Notes under the pieces: generated by a model | What the model was told of the DNA's origin: nothing | The model's input: the letters and a program-made list of their open reading frames with translations, nothing else | Database searches by the model: none | Shown here: positions 12,301 to 24,605 of the stretch, one piece after another | How positions within the stretch are numbered: position 1 is the stretch's first letter | How the letters are laid out: each line of letters begins with the position of its first letter | Program-made: the position numbers and the translations under genes | NCBI GenBank assembly: GCA_026008535.1 | Contig: BRKX01000014.1 | Location: 1,736,001-1,800,000, forward strand | Source of the DNA: Perilla frutescens | Taxonomy: Eukaryota; Streptophyta; Magnoliopsida; Lamiales; Lamiaceae | DNA: 64,000 nt | Reading direction: 5' to 3'

Positions 12301-12822
12301 TTTTGCAGTCGTTTGAAGCAAATACGACGTACAACTCCATAGCTATAGTTTGAAATCTCTTGAGTTTGTTTCAAATACACATCATAGTCGCGTTATTTTT
12401 GTTGCTGTGTGATTGGCAGCAGCATGATCACCTTCTTGTTTACTATTTTTTTTGTGCCACGTAGGTTCACCGTTGGGATGGTTTTGCTTCTCCGTGGCGT
12501 TGATTTGAACGATCACTGCTCGTGGTGCCATTATCTCAGCTGCGTTCCCACTTCAAGATGGAGCTGCAACACGGAACCCGTTTCCTGTCAGGTGAAGAAC
12601 CGCTGACCCCCTATCTTCGTGTGCTAGATGGCACTCGTTTACTCGTAATTTTCATTGCATTTAGGAGATAAGTGTCGCTAATTTCATGTCGAATTGCAGG
12701 CCGAACAATTTGGGAGCCAGTATACTTTAACGTGCTCGAACAACGGCAGAAACAGCACATATTCACTCCTCAATCCAACTCCAAGTCAGATTCAGGGATT
12801 ATGCACACAGCTCTGTCGATGA
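9314..12822 (+). CDS. Rhomboid-like intramembrane serine protease, six exons, 380 aa
   Basis: Coding exons are 9314-9618, 9918-10081, 11034-11197, 11303-11562, 12465-12591 and 12700-12822. All introns are GT-AG and the frame stays open throughout. A hydrophilic N-terminus precedes a first membrane segment (WLIPLYVVANVVMFVISMYV). Then come WLHGGLFHLLAN (His130, His135, Asn139), GASGALFG with the catalytic Ser at about 187, and NFAHIGGF with the catalytic His at about 239. These form the Ser-His dyad of active rhomboids, which cleave single-pass proteins within the membrane. The Cys-rich tail (CSWCHYLSCVPTSRW, then LCTQLC) is as I recall for plant RBL1/2-type proteins in secretory membranes. 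Splicing at 12591 into the last exon gives the family-like tail; reading through would stop at 12606 after 344 aa. ATG 9314 is the first in-frame ATG after the GA/CT-rich leader. Confidence 0.9.
10422..10533 (+). repeat. 56-bp tandem duplication in rhomboid intron 2
   Basis: Two adjacent copies (10422-10477 and 10478-10533) of 'atcttrcccctatagratg...caactcttgt' differ at two positions. They lie inside the 952-bp second intron. Confidence 0.9.
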
Positions 12823-13363
12823 TCGAACCCTGTCCCCCTCGGCCATCGTCTCAGGTTTGCTGATGTTTATACTGTTTTATAGATCTGATCTGTGTATAAA
12901 TAGATCGAGAACGAGCCACGGTTGCATCGACTCGAGCCATTAGGCTCACTGCATTGCAATTCTTTGTACATTTCACAGCTGCAGTTCGTTTATTTGTTGA
13001 AAACTCATTTTTATGAGAAGATTTATTTTGATGTGGATGTTATTGGTTGCTAGAGTAGATTCATTATAGTGTGGATTCGATGTATTTATAAGTGGAAATC
13101 TGCAACCGTTATTCGATGGTACCTTTGAGGTAAACTCCGCTCATGTGTAATAATTCACGAACCACACGGTTGAGGTAAATAGCCTTAAGAAAATTATGTC
13201 CGATAAATTCTAGGGGTTTTGTTTTCATTTATAGAAACTATTTTTTATTTTTCATTCTAACATAAAATTTTAAGTAATAGATGGTAACGAATTTATGTTT
13301 CAATAGGAAATATGAACATAATTTTAGAGTGTAATTTACAAGTGTACCTACCAACTAATTTTA
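12823..13363. other. Rhomboid 3' region and downstream spacer
   Basis: The transcript's 3' UTR should lie in the first few hundred bases. No separate gene seen. Confidence 0.4.
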
Positions 13364-13591
13364 TACTCTCTCCATTTTGTTTTATTTGTTATTTTAGGTT
13401 TTTTGTTTTGTTCCAAAATATTTGTTGTTTTATATATTTTCACACTCTCTCATTAATATAACTCTATCACAAATCCTAATTAAATAAGATTTTGTGGCAT
13501 ATATGAAGGATGAGCGTATTTGTTCACAAAATTAATTGTTAATTTTAAATAAAAAATTTAAAATAACAAATAAAACGAAACGGATGGATTA
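13364..13591. mobile_element. Stowaway-like MITE
   Basis: TA-flanked ends TACTCTCTCCATTTTGTTTT and its near inverse ...AAAACGAAACGGATGGATTA, 228 bp. The inner sequence 'gatgagcgtatttgttcacaa' is shared with the element at 21257-21568, so both belong to one family. Confidence 0.75.
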
Positions 13592-13858
13592 CATGTTATT
13601 TAAGCATGGTTGTCATCGTTCCTAAGGATGTAAGAAATATTGTGAAAAAAAAAAAACTAATTACACATCACACCAAGACGACACCGGAAAATGATATGTC
13701 CGGATAAAAACGACATTGTTTTAGTTCGATGTACATTGATTTTTTTCACCTCATTTATTTAATTAATGTTGGAGTATCCATGCACGCATCTGACGTGTCA
13801 CTTCATTTTTTAGATGCTGAAAAACAAGGCTAATGATATAGTTTTAATTTAGATTATT

Positions 13859-13865
<7 letters not shown>

Positions 13866-13891
<26 letters not shown>
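13866..13891. repeat. TA microsatellite
   Basis: (AT)13-type run. The DNA around it (13592-14400) shows no gene. Confidence 0.9.
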
Positions 13892-13895
<4 letters not shown>

Positions 13896-14399
13896 TATCA
13901 AAATGTAGGGGTTTAAAGTGATATTTACCCGTTTTAAAAGGGGTTGCGCATTCAAGTAGTCTTCGATGTGAACGATAAAGCTAAAATTTATAGTCATTTT
14001 CGAGAGTGGCTTGCTCCGTGTTGATGGAATTCGATTTTATAATTTTTCAATTACAAGTTTACTCATTCTACTAACTAGACCACGACTCGATCCGACGATC
14101 GAGATATGTCACACATGGCTCGATTGAGTAACAAAGAGTGTAAGCCATACACTTGTGCCATGTGATCGAGTGCGATAGTACATGTAATAAACGTCCATGT
14201 TGATTGAATGATGTGAATTAATTAGCACCGCTGATATACCAACGACGTAACACCTATGTCAGATTAACCAATTCAATGCTACTATACAAATATTTATGGG
14301 CATGTTCGTTATACTCAGTTTTAGGTTGAAAATACATTGAATTCTGTCATTTTTAGGTGTTATAATTCAACCTAAAAAAAAGAGAAAAAAAATGATCTC

Positions 14400-14800
14400 T
14401 ATTTTATTTTATGTGCAAATAATTCTCTTGACTATGTAAATGTTAGATGGCACTTGAGATTTCCTATTGCACTTAGAAATTACGGGTTTTTTTTTTTGTA
14501 TTTTTTTTAATTTTATCTTTTTGTGATTTAGTTTAATTTTACGATTGTTTATTAGGGTTCATTTCACTCAATTAGGGTTTATAATCATTTTTTAGTGTTT
14601 AATTTTCAATTAACGATTCGTTTTTGATAGTGTTTAATTTTCAATTAAATTTTATCATTTTTTTAATTCATTTTTTTGTTGATAAATGTTGATTATGATT
14701 ATTCATTCTATGATTAATTTCTATTTTATAATAAATATTATTAAAATCACAAATTTGATAGTGAAATATGAAGGAGTGCAACAGAAAATTTGAACCAATT
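14400..14800 (+). repeat. Dispersed AT-rich MITE-like family, copy 1
   Basis: Carries the family core 'tagggttcatttcactcaat' then 'tagggtttataatcattttt'. It ends with 'aaatttgatagtgaaatatg'. The same core recurs at 17400, 43490, 60385, 61445 and 62162. Edges are approximate. Confidence 0.6.
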
Positions 14801-16011
14801 ATACAGGGAGTTTATTGTCTTCTCCATGATTATTTGATTCAAATAGTTATATATACGTTAAAAACCGGAACATGTAAACTCTTTTTTAATGGAAAAAATG
14901 TGTATTTTTGACCTTCGATCTTATGTTTTCTCGAAAAATTAAAAACTCGTCTGTTAAATAAATTAGTCTAAAGTCTAAACCCCTAATTATGGTAAAATTT
15001 AAAACACTCTACCCAATTTCCTTAATAATCTAATTAACATTGTTAACCTTAATAATCTCATATTTAAAGAAATAAATATTTAAAAATACTATAAATACTT
15101 AGGAAATTCTGACAATAGCAATAAAATTCCTGTTTGACTAAACACTATCCTAGACAAATAATACAAAATATATTTAATAAAAATTATCTTTCAAATAGTA
15201 AAAATGGTATTAAAAAAAATTAAAAAAAACCCCGTTCAATTTCTTGACGAGTGCGATTCACATTCAATGGAAATTATATATATATATATATACATATATA
15301 TTAATAAATTTTACCATAATAAATGTTTTAAACTATTTATTAAACAAATGAGTTTTTTATTTTTATTTTTAAAATAGGGAGTTGTGTATTTTTTTTTCCT
15401 TTTTGACATCATAATATGTTATTCAATATGTTTATTTATCTTCATCTAAAAAAAATTTGCATTAGACAAACAGCATTCCCAAAATAATAAAAAAAATAAC
15501 ATAAAATTGAGGTACCGTCACTGCCTGCGAATAACCAAATAAATACAGTGTCTCTGAACAGAAAAATGCCATATTAATTGAATTTCCGACATTTATTACA
15601 AAATTGGCCACAAAAGAAATTTAACTGATCATCGCCGCAGCATTCTCTGAATCCTGACTCCTTCACCTTCCTGCACTTTTCAGACGATGACGACGACGCT
15701 CGTTTTAACGAGCGACGAAATAAAATACGAGATTGAAACATTATTCCGTTCTCGAAACCAAGATATTAATTAGTGCTAGCCCTGTGGTCACGTATGTATG
15801 TCTGCGACTTATTAGAATACGTGACGACAGGTCTCATTCTAGGCTTATAAATTTGTACGTGCATGTCCACATTTTGTGCTGTCGCATTTGCCCTAGACAT
15901 TTCTTCGTTTTCAAATTTGGACCAGGAATTAATGTCGTCTAAATCAAATATATATTTAATTAATTTCCGTAAATTCAGATTATATATGAATGTGTCGGTG
16001 CACTAATTAAT
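14801..16011. other. Intergenic, AT-rich; no gene seen
   Basis: Includes a short TA microsatellite at about 15276-15298. Open frames such as 15733-15942 show no family resemblance. Confidence 0.4.
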
Positions 16012-16296
16012 TACTCCCTCCGTGCCACTTATATAGTCTCATTTCTCCTCGCACGTAGATTAAAAATATTTGTGAAAATAAGATATTAAAGCTAAACTTT
16101 CAATAATACCCCTTATTTAATATTTATGATCGACTTTCAAATTTTAAGTTGTTAGTTTTTTAATTTTCAATAATTAATAAGAGTGTGTTTGTACGTACAT
16201 TACTATGAAAATTAATGCTACTTATAGTAATAAGATTATATGATTGGGACACCCTAAAATAGTAATAGGGACTATATAATCGGGATGGGAGGACTA
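16012..16296. mobile_element. Stowaway-like MITE
   Basis: Begins TACTCCCTCCGTGCCACTTA. Ends in an inverted, diverged partner (...TATATAATCGGGATGGGAGG). A shorter relative lies at 56242-56379. Confidence 0.6.
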
Positions 16297-16338
16297 ACTA
16301 CTTATCAAATTTGTGTAATTTAAATCATATATATACAT

Positions 16339-17240
16339 TGATGAGTGCATTTATTGCACTTTTTATTAGCTTTATTTAGTATTAAAAGTCCTTAGTTTAG
16401 TTTGTAAATGTGTTGTAAATATAGTTGAATCCGGCCGTTGTTGAAACTCATTTCTTATTAAGTGTCTTAATGCAAGAAAATGATTTTAAAGGGATGAAAT
16501 TAAAGCTAATATGGAGATTTGACTGAAGTGAACCGCAGGAATCAAGAAAAGATAAAGAAAATAGAAAGAAATGAGGAACAAGATCAAACGCGACCCAGGA
16601 ACGCGGGTTCCTCGGGTCGCGCCAAGCAACAAAGCCGAGCTCAGCCAGGAAACGTGACCTTGATGTCGCGGTGCAGAGGCATGAATGCTTTCGACTCCAA
16701 CGCGACCAACAAGCGCGAGCTCCTTAGGTCGTGCCTCATATCACGCAATAGCACGAACGAAATGTTGCGTTTCCGAGCTACAGGAAGTTGATTTTCTTCG
16801 AACGAAGCGCGAGTACATGCGGTCACGCCCCAGTCCATTGCCAAAAGTAGCCTCCAAACGCGACCCCCCTGCAGTTGCGTGTCGATCGAAGAATCCGGAT
16901 TTTTGTCTGTTTTAGTTTTATTTCTTAATTGTTGAAAAATCCTAGTATAAAAGGGCACTTTGAAATCTTGAATTTATCCACCTTCATATTATTTTCACTC
17001 ACTTGAGAGATCCTCTTTTGTTACTTAGAATAGAGAGGAGAACTTGTGGAGTTTTGTGTGCTATTGAAGGGTTGGAGCAAGGAAGAATTTGGAGAATTGT
17101 ATATTTTTTTGGGTTTAATATTAATTTTTATCTATGATTTCATATTTTGATTATATTTTGGTTATTGTAAGCATGCGTGGCTAATTTTCCTTGGTCTAGG
17201 GTGAGTAATATCTAGATGATGGATGTTTGAGATTTCAGTT
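16339..17240 (+). mobile_element. Possible solo LTR of a Ty3/gypsy-type element
   Basis: Starts TGATGAGTGCATTTATTGCA, which resembles the LTR starts I recall for TAT/Ogre-type gypsy elements. It contains a GC-rich segment (16585-16880) with 'cgcgacccaggaacgcgg' repeats and a late 'gcatgcgtggctaattttcc' block. No polyprotein and no 5-bp duplication were found, and the right edge is a guess. The overlapping open frames at 16519-16958 sit in the GC-rich part and are not treated as genes. Confidence 0.4.
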
Positions 17241-17399
17241 TTTGTTATTAATTGGTTATTTCAAAAAATTAAATTCTAAAAATTATAATAAATCCTAATT
17301 GAGTAGTGTGGACCCTAATTAAATAACAACTGAAAAATTAAACTAAAGCACTAGAAATTGAAATCAAAGAAAAAATGAAAAAAATCATCATGTATACAA

Positions 17400-17820
17400 G
17401 GGAATGCTATACCAAATCTACAATAGACGATTTCGTGTGACTATCAGGTCGCGCGCGGTTTAAAATTTCATGTTGCACTCGTTCATGTTTCACTATCAAA
17501 TTTATGATTTTAATAATATTTATTATAAAATAAAAATTAATTATAACATAAATAATCATAGTCAACATTTATCAACACAAATATGAATAAAAAAATAAAA
17601 AAAATTAATTTTGAAATAATCAACCATAATAATGATTTATTAATTAAAAATTAGAAATTAAATACTTAAAAATAATTATAAATTTTATTTGGATGAGGTG
17701 AACCCTAAAAATAATTATAAAATTAAATTAAATCTAAAAAAAATTGAAATTGAAAAAAAAATTCATAAGTTACAAATCTAACACGGAACACGGAGAATGT
17801 AATAGAAAATAGGATGTGCC
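17400..17820 (-). repeat. Dispersed AT-rich MITE-like family, copy 2 (inverted)
   Basis: Read in reverse complement it carries 'agggttcacctcatcc' and the 'gataaatgttgactatgatt' block found in copy 1. The ends, 'gctataccaaatctacaata' and '...acacggagaatgtaatag', correspond to the TIR region of other copies. Confidence 0.55.
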
Positions 17821-18345
17821 TCAAGTGCTACGTTTTTCTCATGAATCCAAAAAATTGTATGGTATCTCTCTATAATCATGCATTATTAATTAATCAACCT
17901 TTACCAAAATTCAATGTGGATCAACGATTATAAATCGAGACTTTTTATTTTTCAAAATAATTGGGTAACTAATCAAAAATTGACCGATATTAATTTAGTG
18001 ACGTTATAATGATAATTGATAATTTAGTTAGTTTTTTTTTTCATGCACCATTTTGATACATTTGTGATTAAATTAGTAGATATTAACTACATATAATATT
18101 ATATGATCAATTGGATGTAATTAATATAATTTTTACGTGTAACATAACCGTCCGCAAAAAGGTTAAAAACTAATTAATTAATCTTCAAATTGTCGTTTCA
18201 TGTTGGTCTAGTATTTTTTTTAGCAAACCATTCAAAAATCACATTACTAAAAAAAAGCCGTTCATCAGGCGAAATATTTGACAAAATGTAACCCGGCACA
18301 TGTCCGGTATAAGAAGAAAAACTAGACGAATTAATATTAATAGTT

Positions 18346-18440
18346 AAAGGTGCACGTTGGTCTAGTTGTTAGAGCGGCAAACACAGACTCGAGAAATTAT
18401 GAACATGAATCCCTAATTAATCCTATAAAATATAAAATAA
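18346..18440 (+). repeat. Possible SINE remnant with tRNA-like head
   Basis: 'tggtctagttgttagagc' is a good match to a pol III A box as used by plant tRNA-derived SINEs. The B box ('gaacatgaatccc') is degenerate. It cannot fold as an intact tRNA, so I do not call a tRNA gene. Confidence 0.35.
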
Positions 18441-19863
18441 ATGTTGTGAATATCTTATTAAAAAATCACACTTTTGAAATGCTAATTAATAATGGCCCAT
18501 AATCTGCATTCTATACTATATTCAATGATCGTGAACATATTCTAATTAAAGAGAATATTGATTAAAAGTCAACTTCAAGTAATTATAAATAATAGTAAAA
18601 ATTTTAATATTACACCGACCAATAATTAAAATGGTTAATAAATTAACCGTGATTAAAATACATGTATATATTCTCTTGCTAATGAAGTGGTACGGAAACA
18701 TTTGGAATCAAAAGTACTGTCCTTCATCAAATAAAGTTGTCTCAACAAATCAATAAATATATAATTATTTTATTTAAAAAGTGTTCATTACTTCTCCAAG
18801 AAACCATCAATTCATTTTAAATATAAATAAAGATATGTGTGTATATAATCATTTTTAGGATTTAATTTCTTTCAAATCACATTAATATTCCTTCCATCAT
18901 TCTTTTTTTTTTATGCTCTTGCTAATCTTATTTTTCAACTTATATGGAAAAATCGACCAATAAATAAATCAAACGGATATTTAAATCAGTCATTTTTTTT
19001 AATTTAATAACTAGATTTAGAAGACGTTGCCGAAATTAATTCCACACTTTCAATCACAAAGTTGTGTGTACATATATATTAATATATATTAATATATACT
19101 CCACTAATAAATATTGTGACACAAGTAATTGCAGATAACGTACGCCCCAAAGGTCAAAGCCGTATACACAATGAATCATTTATTATACATTATTTTATTT
19201 AATCAATTATCTTGCTTGATTATCAATTTATCATTAAAATTATTATTCACGATTTTAAATAAAATATGTGGCACCGGCATGTGATAATCATTAGTAGATA
19301 ACTCAAGTTGCTCTCATTGACCATAGAATTGCATTTCAAGCTAGTTTTAATAATAAAAAAAAAATAGTGTTGTAATTGTATGATCAATCTCTTGAATTTG
19401 ACAAAAAATATAATTATAAATAAAATTATAACCCAATATTTTTAACTAAAAACAAATTCCTTGATATGAAATCCTAGATCTTTTAGATCTTGATAAAGGA
19501 CATTTAAATGTATGAATACAAAATAAATGATATTTATGTCAGATCGAAAACGTATTTCTGTTATATCGAAAATACGCATATTGTATCGTGAAGTTAGATT
19601 ACTACTTTTTCAAAATGATATTTTAAGCAAATGTGAGATTGCAGCCAATAGTCATGCATGTTTCGAAACGTATTTCTGTTATATCGAAACTACGCATAAT
19701 ATATCACTCAAATTAGATTACTATTTTAAAATAGAGTATCTGGTAAGGGCAAGATCACATGTGTAAACGTGGAGTGAAGTGTGAAGGATAGGGGTTGGAG
19801 CAATTTTGGTGGGCAATTCACATGTGTTGGCTTTTGGTTGATGGGCTAATGAATTATGTCATG

Positions 19864-19867
<4 letters not shown>

Positions 19868-19894
<27 letters not shown>
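19868..19894. repeat. TA microsatellite
   Basis: (AT)13-type run. Confidence 0.9.
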
Positions 19895-19897
<3 letters not shown>

Positions 19898-21114
19898 GTA
19901 GATAACGGAAATTTAATATTATATATAATATTTTTATTGATTTGTATATATTTATTTAATTTTGAAATCATATCAAATCCAAAATTAGATAAAATATTTA
20001 AATAATAAAGGTATTATTATGTAATAAACATCTAGAGTCTTTGACAACAAGTAAATATCTTTCAAAAGATATGTATCAATTTCCAACAGCTAATGAGATA
20101 GTGCCACATTAGCTCTAAATCTCTCTCCCTACAACTATAAAATGGGACATTCATATCAGTTGAAAATCACGCCGGAAGTCAAAATTGAAGAGTTCAAGAA
20201 GTTGGAGAAAAATTCTCTACGAAGTTTCTCCAACATTCAAGCCGTTCTTCGCCGGAGTCATCTCAAATCCAGCGTTCAATCCAAAATCAAGGTTCTGAAA
20301 CCCTCCAGCGTTCGATCCGGAATCAAGGTTCTCAAACCCTCCAGACGACGTTATAAAGTTCCAATATCCAAGGTGTTGTAGCAAGATTCAAGTCGTTCGT
20401 TGTCAGAATCACCTCAAATACGGAATCAAGGTCGTCAGCCCCCCGGTTAACGTTATCAAGTCCAAATACCAAGTCAAAGAAGATCGATGATACAAATCTT
20501 CCCCGAAAATTATGAAGATCAAATCCAAACAACAAGTCAAAGAAGATCGAAGATACAAATCTTCCCCGAAAGCTTCGAACACCCTTTGAAGATCAAGTTT
20601 TGAATAGAAGAATAAGAGGAAAAATAGAGATAGGATGCATGAAATTACATTTTGATCCGAAAATCATCTGAATTAGGGCTGGGGAAAAATACCGTCATAC
20701 CGTTATACCGTACTTACCGTACCGAAAAAAATACCGAAATACCGGACTTTAAGGTATACCGATATTTTCGGTAAGGTATGATACCGTACCGAGACTTTTC
20801 GGTAAGGTAACGGTATATAATTTTAAAAATCGAGGTATACCGGCGTATACCGATACCGACGGTATACCGAATTTTTAAGGTATATACCGTTAATTCGGCA
20901 TATACCGTTGCACCGATATATACCGTAGGTGAGGTATATACCGTTGGTGCGGTATATACTGTTGGTTCTACATAAACCTTTAGTTCGGCATACCGTTGTA
21001 ATGGTATATACGGCATACCGTTGTAATGGTATATACCGTTATACCGATATATACCGCACCAATGGTATATACCTTTACAACGGTATATACCGCTATATTT
21101 GTGATATTTTATAA

Positions 21115-22215
21115 ATATATGTATATGTGAATTATAGATACTTTATATATAATACTTAGTAAATATGATATATATGTAAATATCTAACACTTATAATTAA
21201 TCTTATGTTAGACTTAATGCATAGTAATGATAATTTAATGTGTTCTTAATTAATATTACCTCCGTTTCATAATGTTTGTTGTTTAAGGTTTTTTTTTTAG
21301 TTTCAAAATGTTTGTTGTTTTATATAATTTGACATCCTTTCTCTCAATTTTAACCCTCTCAAATCCTACAAGATTTTTTGATTCTAACTTATCTATAATA
21401 TATGAAGAGAGAAAAATATATGGAGAGAGAAAATATTGTTATTTTTTAGAAAAATATAGATGAATTAGATTTTATGGCATATATAAGGGATGAGTATATT
21501 TGTCCACAAAATTAATTCTTAATTCTAGATAAAAAAAACAAAACAACAAACATTATGAAACGGAGGTAGTACTTAGTAAATAATTCTTACAATTTATAAG
21601 TAAATGATTTCAAATTTGTAATATTTAGTAAGTTTATAATATTTTTATACAGTTTATATTAATCATAAAAACATGATTGATATATAATACTAGTAAATAT
21701 GTTATACATTTATAAATATCTAGTAAATTTACAATATTATCACTTATAATTAATCTTATGTTATATTTAATGCATAGTAATGATAAGTGTGTTCTTAGTC
21801 AATATATACACAGTTAATAATTCTTACAATTTCTAAGTAAAAAATTTCAAATTTATAATATTTAGTAAGTTTATAATATTTTATACAATTTATATTAATT
21901 ATAAAAACATGATTGATATATAATACTAGTAAATATGTTATACATTTATAAATATCTAGTAAATTTACAATATTAACACTTAAAATTAATGTTATGTTGT
22001 ACTTAATGCATTGTAATGCTAAGTGTGTTCTTAGTTAGTATATACTTAGTAAATAATTTTTACGATTTCTAAGTAAAAGATTTCAAATTTGTAATATTTA
22101 GTAAGTTTATAATATTTTTATACAATTCATATTAATTATAAAAATATGATTGATATATAATACTAGTAAATATGTTATACATTTATAAATATCTAGTAAA
22201 TTTACAATATTAACA
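21115..22215 (+). repeat. Tandem array of about 240-bp units inside the hAT-type element
   Basis: The blocks 'taatactagtaaatatgtta', 'aaatatctagtaaatttaca' and 'tgcatagtaatgataa' recur in the same order at about 21690, 21930 and 22160, with a diverged first unit at about 21140. The array has roughly three to four units, the first broken by the Stowaway at 21257-21568. Confidence 0.8.
21257..21568. mobile_element. Stowaway-like MITE inside the tandem array
   Basis: TA-flanked TIRs TACCTCCGTTTCATAATG... and its near-perfect inverse ending ...TTATGAAACGGAGGTA. Arms of about 28 bp, 312 bp in all. Long arms and high identity suggest a fairly recent insertion. Confidence 0.9.
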
Positions 22216-22732
22216 CTTTTTGGAAAACATTCTAGACTCGGTTTATTTTTATTTCTTGTATTTGTTGGGATATCACTTGTTTTTATTTAATTGTTGCATT
22301 GGAGTGTTAAATTTGAATTATTATATCTATTTTATTTTATTGGACTTTAATTATCGCGACATGAAGATATTTATTTTTATTTTATTGAATTCTGATCGTA
22401 TTAGGAGTATTTCATATATTTTGAGTAAATATATGAGATATATGATATATCTTAGGATAGTATAATAAGGTATACCGATATTAGTAAGGTATACCGATGT
22501 CGGTAAGGTATACCGAACTAAAGGTACGACAAAGGTATGCCATTTGTTTCATACCGAACTTAAGGTATACCGTTGGAAGGTATACTGAACCTTAAGGTAA
22601 GGTAACGGTATGAATTTTCTCTATACCGTACTAATAAGGTATGGTGAAAAAAGTAAGGTATCCCTTACCGTGTCACCCCTAATCTGAATTTTAGACATTT
22701 TGTGTTTTACCAAATTAAATACAAAAAATTTG

Positions 22733-23212
22733 TGTTACAATAGCATAATAGCATGACTCAGCAAATCTTGCAATTGTTTCAATTTATATCAGCCCGCCTA
22801 TTAAAATTTAAAAACGATGCTCCACCACCCCCAACGGTATCACCACCAATTTAATTTCATTGCAAATTCTTCGATATAACTCAAATAGTCACTCCATTTA
22901 TTTTCTACACTATATATAAGTGCACCGATTGATATATAAGTTGTGCGAATCATTAACACATGTTGTCTACTGTGTGCGAACATGTAACGCTAAATGTAAA
23001 ACATAATTTATTTATTTTGGAGTAATGATCTTTAAATTTTAACTTAGGAAAACGACTTGGGTGCTTAATATAATTGGATTTTGTTGGTGGAATACAATAT
23101 GGGAAAATTGATTATTATAGAGGAAATTATGCTTCCAGATAGAAGTCATGCTCTCCTTTTTGTCTGTACATAAGTAGATATAAAATTGTAGGCCCAAAAC
23201 ATATCATATGGT
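22733..23212. other. Intergenic; no gene seen
   Basis: AT-rich sequence without a supported gene or a recognisable repeat edge. Confidence 0.4.
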
Positions 23213-23492
23213 AGGAGTCTAAATTGAAGAATCAACAAATCAAAATCACGAATTTTGATTTTTTTAATTAATTTTATATTAATTTTCAATGAAAATTCAT
23301 TCATTAATTATCAAATAAATCTAATAAAGAAATTGTTAAATTTAATTAAAAATAAAAAGAAATCAAAATTCGTGATTTTTGAGGTTCTAGATTGAGAATT
23401 TTCATCTTTCGGGTCCTGGACTGAGAGTTTTCATCTTTCAGGTCCTGAACTATTGATTACAAATCTTTCAAGTCCTGAATTGATAATTCTCC
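23213..23492. mobile_element. GGAGAATT fold-back MITE, copy 1 (left end decayed)
   Basis: The right arm carries the family blocks 'gagaattttcatctttcggg' and 'tcctgaattgataattctcc' (ending at 23492). The central inverted pair 'aaaatcacgaattttgat' and 'aaattcgtgatttttgagg' is present. The left terminal arm is missing or eroded. Confidence 0.65.
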
Positions 23493-23510
23493 AATTAATA
23501 AATACGAACT

Positions 23511-23754
23511 TACTCTCTCCGTTTTCAATTAAATGTCATTGTGGATTAATGCACACAGATTAATAAATTAATTGAGTTACCTAATACACTCTCGTGTGAA
23601 TACATTAAACAAGTTAAATATCGATGTATGGATGCATTAAATGAGGAAAAATATGTGAAAAATGTGAATTTTCTGTCTCGAATTTGTAGAATGACGCTTT
23701 TTTGAAACAAAATTTAAATGCTAGAACGACACTTATTCAGAAATTGAGAAAATA
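23511..23754. mobile_element. Stowaway-like MITE
   Basis: TACTCTCTCCGTTTTCAATT at the left pairs with a diverged right end 'acttattcagaaattgagaa'. The interior 'ttaataaattaattgagtta' is shared with 24606-24968, 26027 and 47320-47408. Confidence 0.6.
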
Positions 23755-24605
23755 CACTATTCCATTCGAAGTGACCTACTAATCCGTTCAATTTATTGTA
23801 TAATTAGCTAATTTTACTCGAAATAATAACTAATGCTTCAAGTTAAGAGATGTTTTTAGGTCAAATAATTTTTAATGGCGCTAGAAATTCAACAATATTT
23901 TATTACCAAAATTTGACCAAATTAATATCATAAATTTTAGTAAATTAAAGGGCAAAAGAAGCACATGGGCATGTTGCTAGAAGAGACGAGCAAAAGGGGG
24001 AGGCCAGGGGTAAAATAGTAAATTCACGTTAACAACTCGTCGGTTCGCATGTGGTGGGCTTATCGGATAGTTGAAGCTTTGAATCACCAATTAAATTTTT
24101 TTTTTTTTTTTTTTTAAAATCCCTAGGCATTTGAGGGCACATGATATTCTTCAATGCAATTGATGTGACTATATATAGTATTCACAAATTATTTAATATA
24201 TTATATTTTTATAAGTTCGATTTTGATGTGTACTTACAATCTTAACTAATTATTAATGTTAAAAAAAAATGTTAGTAGTAGGCTATATATATATATATAA
24301 TTATAATCTGTGATCAATAAATGAGCAATGCAGTCAGGTGGTTCAACATAAAAAACATTTCCAACTACTAAATAATTCTTGGTATAAGTTTATATGTGAA
24401 ACCTATAGTTTTAATCATGATGATTTATATTTCATTTAATTTATGTTGTTCAAGGTGTTATGAATTATTAATGGATGATATAAGTAATATTTATGGTTTT
24501 ATTCATAACACCACAATGCGAGAGTTGAGTGTTCACATTTCACAGTCAAATGTTCATAATCATTTATGCTTTATTATAAGTTTATGGTTCACAATTCGAA
24601 TATCA
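23755..24605. other. Intergenic; no gene seen
   Basis: AT-rich with a poly-T tract at 24097-24114 and a short TA run near 24286. No coding region supported. Confidence 0.4.

Larger units (their letters stand above)
17821..20018. other. Intergenic, AT-rich; no gene seen
   Basis: Contains a tRNA-like SINE remnant (18346-18440), a TA microsatellite (19868-19894) and a short local repeat ('acgtatttctgttatatcga' at about 19549 and 19669). No coding region supported. Confidence 0.4.
20674..22681. mobile_element. hAT-type element with 'taccg' interior and expanded core
   Basis: Starts TAGGGCTGGGGAAAAATACC and ends ...ACCGTGTCACCCCTA. A perfect 8-bp duplication, ATCTGAAT, lies at 20666-20673 and 22682-22689. 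The two arms (20690-21110 and 22465-22675) consist of 'ggtatataccg'-type self-complementary repeats. The middle holds tandem repeats of about 240 bp and a Stowaway insertion, which bring it to 2008 bp. No transposase was seen. Confidence 0.85.
20019..22732 (+). mobile_element. Solo-LTR-like segment, plus orientation, interrupted by a hAT-type element
   Basis: A CTATAAAATGGG promoter-like block at about 20136 is followed by GAAAATCACGCCGGAA and TTGAAGAGTTCAAGAA. The 3' part reads TTTGATCCGAAAAT, then after the insertion TTTTGTGTTTTACC and AAATACAAAAAATTTGTGTT. The minus-strand segment at 3146-4117 carries the same blocks without the interruption, so it serves as an empty-site copy. The left edge is a guess. 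The 79-codon frame at 20142-20381 is LTR sequence, not a gene. Confidence 0.45.

Noticed and set aside
12592..12606. Rhomboid stop at 12604-12606 (344-aa form)
   Set aside because: Splicing at 12591 to 12700 gives a Cys-containing tail as I recall from plant RBL proteins. The read-through form may still be a minor isoform.
16519..16958. Overlapping frames on both strands in a GC-rich block
   Set aside because: Open on both strands because of base composition. The block looks like LTR sequence with repeated 'cgcgaccc' words.
18346..18440. tRNA gene
   Set aside because: Has an A-box-like segment but no proper B box, no acceptor pairing and no cloverleaf. Kept only as a SINE-like remnant.
20714..21114. 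Tyr/Val/Thr repeat frames on both strands
   Set aside because: Translation of the 'ggtatataccg' repeat arms of the hAT-type element. Not a repeat protein.
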